From Lampris incognitus (Eukaryota; Chordata; Actinopteri; Lampriformes; Lampridae): DNA of 64,000 bases. The position numbers and the translations under genes are program-made. The notes beneath the pieces were generated by a model. The model ran no database searches and was not told where the DNA came from. It saw only the letters and a program-made list of their open reading frames with translations. The stretch's first letter is position 1. Each line of letters opens with the position of its first letter. The DNA lies in assembly GCF_029633865.1 (NCBI RefSeq), contig NC_079212.1, forward strand, positions 66,569,844-66,633,843. Reading direction: 5' to 3'. Of the stretch, positions 35,145-49,013 are shown piece by piece.

Positions 35145-38100
35145 TCTCTATACTGGGTGTATAGATGAATAGAGGAGTTTTTAGGTGTAGATGTCTATAT
35201 ATGGTGTATAGATGAATAGAGGAGTGTTTAGGTAAAGATATCTATACGTAGTGTATAGGTGAATAGAGGAGTGTTTAGGTATAGATGTCTATACATGGTG
35301 TATAGATGAATAGAGGAGTGCTTAGGTATAGATGTCTATACAGCGTGTATAGATGAATAGAGGAGTGTCTAGGTATAGATGTCTATACAGTGTGTATAGA
35401 TGAATAGAGGAGTGTTTAGGTATAGATGTCTATACCGAGTGTATAGATGAATAGAGGAGTGTTTAGGTATAGATATCTACACGTAGTGTATAGCTGAATA
35501 GAGGAGTGTTTAGGTATAGATGTCTATACATGGTGTATAGATGAATAGAGGAGTGCTTAGGTATAGATGTCTATACAGCGTGTATAGATGAATAGAGGAG
35601 TGTCTAGGTATAGATGTCTATACAGTGTGTATAGATGAATAGAGGAGTGTTTAGGTATAGATGTCTATACCGACTGTATAGATGAATAGAGGAGTGTTTA
35701 GGTATAGATGTCTATACAAAGTGTATAGATGAATACAGGAGCGTTTAGGTATAGATGTCTACACAGAGTGTATAGATGAATAGAGGAGTGTTTAGGTATA
35801 GATCTCTATACAGGGTGTATAGATGAATAGAGGAGTGTTTAGGTATATATGTCTATATATGGTGTATAGATGAATAGAGGAGTGTTTAGGTATAGATATC
35901 TATACGTAGTGTATAGGTGAATAGAGGAGTGTTTAGGTATAGATGTCTATACATGGTGTATAGATGAATAGAGGAGTGCTTAGGTATAGATGTCTATACA
36001 GCGTGTATAGATGAATAGAGGAGTGTCTAGGTATAGATGTCTATACAGTGTGTATAGATGAATAGAGGAGTGTTTAGGTATAGATGTCTATACCGAGTGT
36101 ATAGATGAATAGAGGAGTGTTTAGGTATAGATGTCTATACAAAGTGTATAGATGAATACAGGAGCGTTTAGGTATAGATGTCTATAGAGAGTGTATAGAT
36201 GAATAGAGGAGTGTTTAGGTATAGATGTCTATACAGAGTGTATAGATGAATAGAGGAGTTTTTAGGTATAGATGTCTGTATATGGTGTACAGATGAATAG
36301 AGGATGGTTTAGGTATAAATTTCTATACAGAGTGTATAGATGAATAGAGGAGTGTTTAGATATAGATGTCTGTACATGGTGTACAGATGAATAGAGGAGT
36401 GTTTAGGTATAGTTGTCTATATATGGTGTATAGATGAATAGAGGTGTGTTTAGGTATAGATGTCTATACATAGTGTATAGATGAATAGAGGAGTGTTTAG
36501 GTATAGATGTCTATACAGAGTGTATAGATGAATAGAGGAATGTTTAGGTATAGATGTCTATACAGAGTGTATAGATGAATAGAGGAGTGTTTAGGTATAG
36601 ATGTCTATACAGAGTGTATAGATGAATAGAGGAGTGTTTAGGTATAGATGTCTATACAGAGTGTATAGATGAATAGAGGAGTGTTTAGATATAGATGTCT
36701 GTACATGGTGTACAGATGAATAGAGGAGTGTTTAGGTATAGATGTCTATATATGGTGTATAGATGAATATAGTTGTGTTTAGGTATAGACGTCTATACAG
36801 AGTGTATAGATGAATAGAGGAGTGTTTAGGTATAGATGTCTACACAGGGTGTATAGATGACCAGAGGAGTGTTTAGGTATAGATGTCTGTACATGTTTCA
36901 CAAATGAATAGAGGAGTGTTTAGGTATAGATGTCTGTATATGGTGTATAGATGAATAGAGGAGTGTTTAGGTATAGATGTCTATACAGAGTGTATCGATG
37001 AATAGTGGAGTGTTTAGGTATAGATGTCTATACAGAGCGTATAGATGAATAGAGGTGTGTTTAGGCATAGATGTCTATACAGAGTGTATAGATGAATAGA
37101 GGAGTGTTTAGGTATAGATGTCTGTACATGGTGTACAGATGAATAGAGGAGTGTTTAGGTATAGATGTCTATATATGGTGTATAGATGAATATAGTTGTG
37201 TTTAGGTATAGACGTCTATACAGAGTGTATAGATGAATAGAGGAGTGTTTAGGTATAGATGTCTACACAGGGTGTATAGATGACCAGAGGAGTGTTTAGG
37301 TATAGATGTCTGTACATGTTTCACAAATGAATAGAGGAGTGTTTAGGTATAGATGTCTGTATATGGTGTATAGATGAATAGAGGAGTGTTTAGGTATAGA
37401 TGTCTATACAGAGTGTATCGATGAATAGTGGAGTGTTTAGGTATAGATGTCTATACAGAGCGTATAGATGAATAGAGGTGTGTTTAGGCATAGATGTCTA
37501 TACAGAGTGTATAGATGAATAGAGGAGTGTTTAGGTATAGATGTCTATATATGGTGTATAGATGAATAGAGTAGTGTTTAGGTATATATGTCTATACATA
37601 GTGTATAGATGAATAGAGGAGTGTTTAGGTATAGATGTCTATACATAGTGTATAGGTTAATAGAGGAGTGTTTAGTTATAGATGTCTATACATAGTGTAT
37701 AGATGATTAGAGGAGTGTTTAGGTATAGATGTCTATACAGAATGTATAGATGAATAGAGGAGTGTTTAGGTTTAGATGTCTATACAGGGTGTATAGATGA
37801 ATAGAGGAGTGTTTAGGTATAGATGTTTATACAGGGTGTATAGATGAATGGAGGAGTGTTTAGGTATAGCTGTCTATACAAAGTGTATAGATGAATAGAG
37901 GAGTGTCTAGGTATAGATGTCTGTACATGGTGTACAGATGAATAGAGGAGTGTTTAGGTATAGATGTCTATATATGGTGTATAGATGAATAGAGGAGTGT
38001 TTAGGTATAGATGTCTATACATAGTTTATAGGTGAATAGAGGAGTGTTTAGGTATAGATATCTATACAGAGTGTATAGATGAATAGAGGAGTGTTTAGGT

Positions 38101-41100
38101 ATAGATGTCTATACAGAGTGTATAGATGAATAGAGGAGTGTTTAGATATAGATGTCTGTACATGGTGTAGAGATGAATAGAGGAGTGTTTAGGTATAGTT
38201 GTCTATATATGGTGTATAGATGAATAGAGGTGTGTTTAGGTATAGATGTCTATACATAGTGTATAGATGAGTAGAGGAGTGTTTAGGTATAGATGTCTAT
38301 ACAGAGTGTATAGATGAATAGAGGAATGTTTAGGTATAGATGTCTATACAGAGTGTATAGATGAATAGAGGAGTGTTTAGGTATAGATGTCTATACAGAG
38401 TGTATAGATGAATAGAGGAGTGTTTAGGTATAGATGTCTATACAGAGTGTATAGATGAATAGAGGAGTGTTTAGATATAGATGTCTGTACATGGTGTACA
38501 GATGAATAGAGGAGTGTTTAGGTATAGATGTCTATATATGGTGTATAGATGAATATAGTTGTGTTTAGGTATAGACGTCTATACAGAGTGTATAGATGAA
38601 TAGAGGAGTGTTTAGGTATAGATGTCTACACAGGGTATATAGATGAACAGAGGAGTGTTTAGGTATAGATGTCTGTACATGTTTCACAAATGAATAGAGG
38701 AGTGTTTAGGTATAGATGTCTGTATATGGTGTATAGATGAATAGAGGAGTGTTTAGGTATAGATGTCTATACAGAGTGTATCGATGAATAGTGGAGTGTT
38801 TAGGTATAGATGTCTATACAGAGCGTATAGATGAATAGAGGTGTGTTTAGGCATAGATGTCTATACAGAATGTATAGATGAATAGAGGAGTGTTTAGGTA
38901 TAGATGTCTGTACATGGTGTACAGATGAATAGAGGAGTGTTTAGGTATAGATGTCTATAGATGGTGTATAGATGAATAGAGTAGTGTTTAGGTATATATG
39001 TCTATACATAGTGTATAGATGAATAGAGGAGTGTTTAGGTATAGATGTCTATACAGAGTGTATAGATGAATAGAGGAATGTTTAGGTATAGATGTCTATA
39101 CAGAGTGTATAGATGAATAGAGGAGTGTTTAGGTATAGATGTCTATACAGAGTGTATAGATGAATAGAGGAGTGTTTAGGTATAGATGTCTATACAGAGT
39201 GTATAGATGAATAGAGGAGTGTTTAGATATAGATGTCTGTACATGGTGTACAGATGAATAGAGGAGTGTTTAGGTATAGATGTCTATATATGGTGTATAG
39301 ATGAATATAGTTGTGTTTAGGTATAGACGTCTATACAGAGTGTATAGATGAATAGAGGAGTGTTTAGGTATAGATGTCTACACAGGGTGTATAGATGAAC
39401 AGAGGAGTGTTTAGGTATAGATGTCTGTACATGTTTCACAAATGAATAGAGGAGTGTTTAGGTATAGATGTCTGTATATGGTGTATAGATGAATAGAGGA
39501 GTGTTTAGGTATAGATGTCTATACAGAGTGTATCGATGAATAGTGGAGTGTTTAGGTATAGATGTCTATACAGAGCGTATAGATGAATAGAGGTGTGTTT
39601 AGGCATAGATGTCTATACAGAGTGTATAGATGAATAGAGGAGTGTTTAGGTATAGATGTCTGTACATGGTGTACAGATGAATAGAGGAGTGTTTAGGTAT
39701 AGATGTCTATATATGGTGTATAGATGAATAGAGTAGTGTTTAGGTATATATGTCTATACATAGTGTATAGATGAATAGAGGAGTGTTTAGGTATAGATGT
39801 CTATACATAGTGTATAGGTTAATAGAGGAGTGTTTAGTTATAGATGTCTATACATAGTGTATAGATGATTAGAGGAGTGTTTAGGTATAGATGTCTATAC
39901 AGAATGTATAGATGAATAGAGGAGTGTTTAGGTTTAGATGTCTATACAGGGTGTATAGATGAATAGCGGAGTGTTTAGGTATAGATGTTTATACAGGGTG
40001 TATAGATGAATGGAGGAGTGTTTAGGTATAGCTGTCTATACAAAGTGTATAGATGAATAGAGGAGTGTCTAGGTATAGATGTCTGTACATGGTGTACAGA
40101 TGAATAGAGGAGTGTTTAGGTATAGATGTCTATATATGGTGTATAGATGAATAGAGGAGTGTTTAGGTATAGATGTCTATACATAGTGTATAGATGAATA
40201 GAGGAGTGTTTAGGTATAGATGTCTATACAGAATGTATAGATGAATAGAGGAGTGTTTAGGTATAGATGTCTATACATAGTTTATAGGTGAATAGAGGAG
40301 TGTTTAGGTATAGATATCTATACAGAGTGTATAGATGAATAGAGGAGTGTTTAGGTATAGATGTCTATACAGAGTGTATAGATGAATAGAGGAGTGTTTA
40401 GATATAGATGTCTGTACATGGTGTACAGATGAATAGAGGAGTGTTTAGGTATAGTTGTCTATATATGGTGTATAGATGAATAGAGGTGTGTTTAGGTATA
40501 GATGTCTATACATAGTGTATAGATGAGTAGAGGAGTGTTTAGGTATAGATGGCTATACAGAGTGTATAGATGAATAGAGGAATGTTTAGGTATAGATGTC
40601 TATACAGAGTGTATAGATGAATAGAGGAGTGTTTAGGTATAGATGTCTATACAGAGTGTATAGATGAATAGAGGAGTGTTTAGGTATAGATGTCTATACA
40701 GAGTGTATAGATGAATAGAGGAGTGTTTAGATATAGATGTCTGTACATGGTGTACAGATGAATAGAGGAGTGTTTAGGTATAGATGTCTATATATGGTGT
40801 ATAGATGAATATAGTTGTGTTTAGGTATAGACGTCTATACAGAGTGTATAGATGAATAGAGGAGTGTTTAGGTATAGATGTCTACACAGGGTATATAGAT
40901 GAACAGAGGAGTGTTTAGGTATAGATGTCTGTACATGTTTCACAAATGAATAGAGGAGTGTTTAGGTATAGATGTCTGTATATGGTGTATAGATGAATAG
41001 AGGAGTGTTTAGGTATAGATGTCTATACAGAGTGTATCGATGAATAGTGGAGTGTTTAGGTATAGATGTCTATACAGAGCGTATAGATGAATAGAGGTGT

Positions 41101-41588
41101 GTTTAGGCATAGATGTCTATACAGAATGTATAGATGAATAGAGGAGTGTTTAGGTATAGATGTCTGTACATGGTGTACAGATGAATAGAGGAGTGTTTAG
41201 GTATAGATGTCTATAGATGGTGTATAGATGAATAGAGTAGTGTTTAGGTATATATGTCTATACATAGTGTATAGATGAATAGAGGAGTGTTTAGGTATAG
41301 ATGTCTATACATAGTGTATAGGTGAATAGAGGAGTGTTTAGTTATAGATGTCTATACATAGTGTATAGATGATTAGAGGAGTGTTTAGGTATAGATGTCT
41401 ATACAGAATGTATAGATGAATAGAGGAGTGTTTAGGTTTAGATGTCTATACAGGGTGTATAGATGAATAGAGGAGTGTTTAGGTATAGATGTTTATACAG
41501 GGTGTATAGATGAATGGAGGAGTGTTTAGGTATAGCTGTCTATACAAAGTGTATAGATGAATAGAGGAGTGTCTAGGTATAGATGTCT
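35145..41588. repeat. 6.4-kb block, copy A (offset 7,425 bp)
   Basis: Matches 42570-49013. Shared rare variants at the same 7,425-bp offset: GGTAAAGATATC (35231/42656), AGGATGGTTT (36301/43726), GATGACCAGAGG (ccagagg at 36861/44286 and 37284/44709), GGTGTAGAGATG (tgtag at 38166/45591), TAGCGGAG (gcgg at 39966/47391) and GATGGCTATAC (40551/47976). 7,425 is one base short of 158 units. Confidence 0.9.
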
Positions 41589-42569
41589 ATACAGCGTGTA
41601 TAGATGAATAGAGGAGTTTTTAGGTATAGATGTCTGTATATGGTGTACAGATGAATAGAGGATTGTTTAGGTATACATTTCTATACAGAGTGTATAGATG
41701 AATAGAGGAGTGTTTAGATATAGATGTCTGTACATGGTGTACAGATGAATAGAGGAGTGTTTAGGTATAGTTGTCTATATATGGTGTATAGATGAATAGA
41801 GGTGTGTTTAGGTATAGATGTCTATACATAGTGTATAGATGAATAGAGGAGTGTTTAGGTATAGATGTCTATACAGAGTGTATAGATGAATAGAGGAGTG
41901 TTTAGGTATATATGTCTATACAGAGTGTATAGATGAATAGAGGAGTGTTTAGGTATAGATGTCTATACAGAGTGTATAGATGAATAGAGGAGTGTTTAGG
42001 TATAGATGTCTATACAGAGTGTATAGATGAATAGAGGAGTGTTAGATATAGATGTCTGTACATGGTGTACAGATGAATAGAGGAGTGTTTAGGTATAGAT
42101 GTCTATATATGGGGTATAGATGAATATAGTTGTGTTTAGGTATAGACGTCTATACAGAGTGTATAGATGAATAGAGGAGTGTTTAGGTATAGATGTCTAT
42201 ATATGGGGTATAGATGAATATAGTTATGTTTAGGTATAGACGTCTACACAGGGTTTATAGATGAATAGAGGAGTGTTTAGGTATAGATGTCTGTACATGT
42301 TTCACAAATGAATAGAGGAGTGTTTAGGTATAGATGTCTGTATATGGTGTATAGATGAATAGAGGAGTGTTTAGGTATAGATGTCTATACAGAGTGTATC
42401 GATGAATAGTGGAGTGTTTAGGTATAGATTTCTATACAGAGCGTATAGATGAATAGAGGTGTGTTTAGGCATAGATGTCTATACAGAGTGTATAGATGAA
42501 TAGAGGAGTGTTTAGGTATAGATATCTATACGTAGTGTATAGGTGAATAGAGGAGTGTTTAGGTATAGA

Positions 42570-45500
42570 TGTCTATACTGGGTGTATAGATGAATAGAGG
42601 AGTTTTTAGGTGTAGATGTCTATATATGGTGTATAGATGAATAGAGGAGTGTTTAGGTAAAGATATCTATACGTAGTGTATAGGTGAATAGAGGAGTGTT
42701 TAGGTATAGATGTCTATACATGGTGTATAGATGAATAGAGGAGTGCTTAGGTATAGATGTCTATACAGCGTGTATAGATGAATAGAGGAGTGTCTAGGTA
42801 TAGATGTCTATACAGTGTGTATAGATGAATAGAGGAGTGTTTAGGTATAGATGTCTATACCGAGTGTATAGATGAATAGAGGAGTGTTTAGGTATAGATA
42901 TCTACACGTGGTGTATAGCTGAATAGAGGAGTGTTTAGGTATAGATGTCTATACATGGTGTATAGATGAATAGAGGAGTGCTTAGGTATAGATGTCTATA
43001 CAGCGTGTATAGATGAATAGAGGAGTGTCTAGGTATAGATGTCTATACAGTGTGTATAGATGAATAGAGGAGTGTTTAGGTATAGATGTCTATACCGACT
43101 GTATAGATGAATAGAGGAGTGTTTAGGTATAGATGTCTATACAAAGTGTATAGATGAATACAGGAGCGTTTAGGTATAGATGTCTACACAGAGTTTATAG
43201 ATGAATAGAGGAGTGTTTAGGTATAGATCTCTATACAGGGTGTATAGATGAATAGAGGAGTGTTTAGGTATATATGTCTATATATGGTGTATAGATGAAT
43301 AGAGGAGTGTTTAGGTATAGATATCTATACGTAGTGTATAGGTGAATAGAGGAGTGTTTAGGTATAGATGTCTATACATGGTGTATAGATGAATAGAGGA
43401 GTGCTTAGGTATAGATGTCTATACAGCGTGTATAGATGAATAGAGGAGTGTCTAGGTATAGATGTCTATACAGTGTGTATAGATGAATAGAGGAGTGTTT
43501 AGGTATAGATGTCTATACCGAGTGTATAGATGAATAGAGGAGTGTTTAGGTATAGATGTCTATACAAAGTGTATAGATGAATACAGGAGCGTTTAGGTAT
43601 AGATGTCTATAGAGAGTGTATAGATGAATAGAGGAGTGTTTAGGTATAGATGTCTATACAGAGTGTATAGATGAATAGAGGAGTTTTTAGGTATAGATGT
43701 CTGTATATGGTGTACAGATGAATAGAGGATGGTTTAGGTATAAATTTCTATACAGAGTGTATAGATGAATAGAGGAGTGTTTAGATATAGATGTCTGTAC
43801 ATGGTGTACAGATGAATAGAGGAGTGTTTAGGTATAGTTGTCTATATATGGTGTATAGATGAATAGAGGTGTGTTTAGGTATAGATGTCTATACATAGTG
43901 TATAGATGAATAGAGGAGTGTTTAGGTATAGATGTCTATACAGAGTGTATAGATGAATAGAGGAATGTTTAGGTATAGATGTCTATACAGAGTGTATAGA
44001 TGAATAGAGGAGTGTTTAGGTATAGATGTCTATACAGAGTGTATAGATGAATAGAGGAGTGTTTAGGTATAGATGTCTATACAGAGTGTATAGATGAATA
44101 GAGGAGTGTTTAGATATAGATGTCTGTACATGGTGTACAGATGAATAGAGGAGTGTTTAGGTATAGATGTCTATATATGGTGTATAGATGAATATAGTTG
44201 TGTTTAGGTATAGACGTCTATACAGAGTGTATAGATGAATAGAGGAGTGTTTAGGTATAGATGTCTACACAGGGTGTATAGATGACCAGAGGAGTGTTTA
44301 GGTATAGATGTCTGTACATGTTTCACAAATGAATAGAGGAGTGTTTAGGTATAGATGTCTGTATATGGTGTATAGATGAATAGAGGAGTGTTTAGGTATA
44401 GATGTCTATACAGAGTGTATCGATGAATAGTGGAGTGTTTAGGTATAGATGTCTATACAGAGCGTATAGATGAATAGAGGTGTGTTTAGGCATAGATGTC
44501 TATACAGAGTGTATAGATGAATAGAGGAGTGTTTAGGTATAGATGTCTGTACATGGTGTACAGATGAATAGAGGAGTGTTTAGGTATAGATGTCTATATA
44601 TGGTGTATAGATGAATATAGTTGTGTTTAGGTATAGACGTCTATACAGAGTGTATAGATGAATAGAGGAGTGTTTAGGTATAGATGTCTACACAGGGTGT
44701 ATAGATGACCAGAGGAGTGTTTAGGTATAGATGTCTGTACATGTTTCACAAATGAATAGAGGAGTGTTTAGGTATAGATGTCTGTATATGGTGTATAGAT
44801 GAATAGAGGAGTGTTTAGGTATAGATGTCTATACAGAGTGTATCGATGAATAGTGGAGTGTTTAGGTATAGATGTCTATACAGAGCGTATAGATGAATAG
44901 AGGTGTGTTTAGGCATAGATGTCTATACAGAGTGTATAGATGAATAGAGGAGTGTTTAGGTATAGATGTCTATATATGGTGTATAGATGAATAGAGTAGT
45001 GTTTAGGTATATATGTCTATACATAGTGTATAGATGAATAGAGGAGTGTTTAGGTATAGATGTCTATACATAGTGTATAGGTTAATAGAGGAGTGTTTAG
45101 TTATAGATGTCTATACATAGTGTATAGATGATTAGAGGAGTGTTTAGGTATAGATGTCTATACAGAATGTATAGATGAATAGAGGAGTGTTTAGGTTTAG
45201 ATGTCTATACAGGGTGTATAGATGAATAGAGGAGTGTTTAGGTATAGATGTTTATACAGGGTGTATAGATGAATGGAGGAGTGTTTAGGTATAGCTGTCT
45301 ATACAAAGTGTATAGATGAATAGAGGAGTGTCTAGGTATAGATGTCTGTACATGGTGTACAGATGAATAGAGGAGTGTTTAGGTATAGATGTCTATATAT
45401 GGTGTATAGATGAATAGAGGAGTGTTTAGGTATAGATGTCTATACATAGTTTATAGGTGAATAGAGGAGTGTTTAGGTATAGATATCTATACAGAGTGTA

Positions 45501-48500
45501 TAGATGAATAGAGGAGTGTTTAGGTATAGATGTCTATACAGAGTGTATAGATGAATAGAGGAGTGTTTAGATATAGATGTCTGTACATGGTGTAGAGATG
45601 AATAGAGGAGTGTTTAGGTATAGTTGTCTATATATGGTGTATAGATGAATAGAGGTGTGTTTAGGTATAGATGTCTATACATAGTGTATAGATGAGTAGA
45701 GGAGTGTTTAGGTATAGATGTCTATACAGAGTGTATAGATGAATAGAGGAATGTTTAGGTATAGATGTCTATACAGAGTGTATAGATGAATAGAGGAGTG
45801 TTTAGGTATAGATGTCTATACAGAGTGTATAGATGAATAGAGGAGTGTTTAGGTATAGATGTCTATACAGAGTGTATAGATGAATAGAGGAGTGTTTAGA
45901 TATAGATGTCTGTACATGGTGTACAGATGAATAGAGGAGTGTTTAGGTATAGATGTCTATATATGGTGTATAGATGAATATAGTTGTGTTTAGGTATAGA
46001 CGTCTATACAGAGTGTATAGATGAATAGAGGAGTGTTTAGGTATAGATGTCTACACAGGGTATATAGATGAACAGAGGAGTGTTTAGGTATAGATGTCTG
46101 TACATGTTTCACAAATGAATAGAGGAGTGTTTAGGTATAGATGTCTGTATATGGTGTATAGATGAATAGAGGAGTGTTTAGGTATAGATGTCTATACAGA
46201 GTGTATCGATGAATAGTGGAGTGTTTAGGTATAGATGTCTATACAGAGCGTATAGATGAATAGAGGTGTGTTTAGGCATAGATGTCTATACAGAATGTAT
46301 AGATGAATAGAGGAGTGTTTAGGTATAGATGTCTGTACATGGTGTACAGATGAATAGAGGAGTGTTTAGGTATAGATGTCTATAGATGGTGTATAGATGA
46401 ATAGAGTAGTGTTTAGGTATATATGTCTATACATAGTGTATAGATGAATAGAGGAGTGTTTAGGTATAGATGTCTATACAGAGTGTATAGATGAATAGAG
46501 GAATGTTTAGGTATAGATGTCTATACAGAGTGTATAGATGAATAGAGGAGTGTTTAGGTATAGATGTCTATACAGAGTGTATAGATGAATAGAGGAGTGT
46601 TTAGGTATAGATGTCTATACAGAGTGTATAGATGAATAGAGGAGTGTTTAGATATAGATGTCTGTACATGGTGTACAGATGAATAGAGGAGTGTTTAGGT
46701 ATAGATGTCTATATATGGTGTATAGATGAATATAGTTGTGTTTAGGTATAGACGTCTATACAGAGTGTATAGATGAATAGAGGAGTGTTTAGGTATAGAT
46801 GTCTACACAGGGTGTATAGATGAACAGAGGAGTGTTTAGGTATAGATGTCTGTACATGTTTCACAAATGAATAGAGGAGTGTTTAGGTATAGATGTCTGT
46901 ATATGGTGTATAGATGAATAGAGGAGTGTTTAGGTATAGATGTCTATACAGAGTGTATCGATGAATAGTGGAGTGTTTAGGTATAGATGTCTATACAGAG
47001 CGTATAGATGAATAGAGGTGTGTTTAGGCATAGATGTCTATACAGAGTGTATAGATGAATAGAGGAGTGTTTAGGTATAGATGTCTGTACATGGTGTACA
47101 GATGAATAGAGGAGTGTTTAGGTATAGATGTCTATATATGGTGTATAGATGAATAGAGTAGTGTTTAGGTATATATGTCTATACATAGTGTATAGATGAA
47201 TAGAGGAGTGTTTAGGTATAGATGTCTATACATAGTGTATAGGTTAATAGAGGAGTGTTTAGTTATAGATGTCTATACATAGTGTATAGATGATTAGAGG
47301 AGTGTTTAGGTATAGATGTCTATACAGAATGTATAGATGAATAGAGGAGTGTTTAGGTTTAGATGTCTATACAGGGTGTATAGATGAATAGCGGAGTGTT
47401 TAGGTATAGATGTTTATACAGGGTGTATAGATGAATGGAGGAGTGTTTAGGTATAGCTGTCTATACAAAGTGTATAGATGAATAGAGGAGTGTCTAGGTA
47501 TAGATGTCTGTACATGGTGTACAGATGAATAGAGGAGTGTTTAGGTATAGATGTCTATATATGGTGTATAGATGAATAGAGGAGTGTTTAGGTATAGATG
47601 TCTATACATAGTGTATAGATGAATAGAGGAGTGTTTAGGTATAGATGTCTATACAGAATGTATAGATGAATAGAGGAGTGTTTAGGTATAGATGTCTATA
47701 CATAGTTTATAGGTGAATAGAGGAGTGTTTAGGTATAGATATCTATACAGAGTGTATAGATGAATAGAGGAGTGTTTAGGTATAGATGTCTATACAGAGT
47801 GTATAGATGAATAGAGGAGTGTTTAGATATAGATGTCTGTACATGGTGTACAGATGAATAGAGGAGTGTTTAGGTATAGTTGTCTATATATGGTGTATAG
47901 ATGAATAGAGGTGTGTTTAGGTATAGATGTCTATACATAGTGTATAGATGAGTAGAGGAGTGTTTAGGTATAGATGGCTATACAGAGTGTATAGATGAAT
48001 AGAGGAATGTTTAGGTATAGATGTCTATACAGAGTGTATAGATGAATAGAGGAGTGTTTAGGTATAGATGTCTATACAGAGTGTATAGATGAATAGAGGA
48101 GTGTTTAGGTATAGATGTCTATACAGAGTGTATAGATGAATAGAGGAGTGTTTAGATATAGATGTCTGTACATGGTGTACAGATGAATAGAGGAGTGTTT
48201 AGGTATAGATGTCTATATATGGTGTATAGATGAATATAGTTGTGTTTAGGTATAGACGTCTATACAGAGTGTATAGATGAATAGAGGAGTGTTTAGGTAT
48301 AGATGTCTACACAGGGTATATAGATGAACAGAGGAGTGTTTAGGTATAGATGTCTGTACATGTTTCACAAATGAATAGAGGAGTGTTTAGGTATAGATGT
48401 CTGTATATGGTGTATAGATGAATAGAGGAGTGTTTAGGTATAGATGTCTATACAGAGTGTATCGATGAATAGTGGAGTGTTTAGGTATAGATGTCTATAC

Positions 48501-49013
48501 AGAGCGTATAGATGAATAGAGGTGTGTTTAGGCATAGATGTCTATACAGAATGTATAGATGAATAGAGGAGTGTTTAGGTATAGATGTCTGTACATGGTG
48601 TACAGATGAATAGAGGAGTGTTTAGGTATAGATGTCTATAGATGGTGTATAGATGAATAGAGTAGTGTTTAGGTATATATGTCTATACATAGTGTATAGA
48701 TGAATAGAGGAGTGTTTAGGTATAGATGTCTATACATAGTGTATAGGTGAATAGAGGAGTGTTTAGTTATAGATGTCTATACATAGTGTATAGATGATTA
48801 GAGGAGTGTTTAGGTATAGATGTCTATACAGAATGTATAGATGAATAGAGGAGTGTTTAGGTTTAGATGTCTATACAGGGTGTATAGATGAATAGAGGAG
48901 TGTTTAGGTATAGATGTTTATACAGGGTGTATAGATGAATGGAGGAGTGTTTAGGTATAGCTGTCTATACAAAGTGTATAGATGAATAGAGGAGTGTCTA
49001 GGTATAGATGTCT
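42570..49013. repeat. 6.4-kb block, copy B
   Basis: Second copy of 35145-41588. Only isolated differences were noticed, for example ACACGTGG versus ACACGTAG near 42904/35479 and GAGTTTATAG versus GAGTGTATAG near 43194/35769. Confidence 0.9.
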
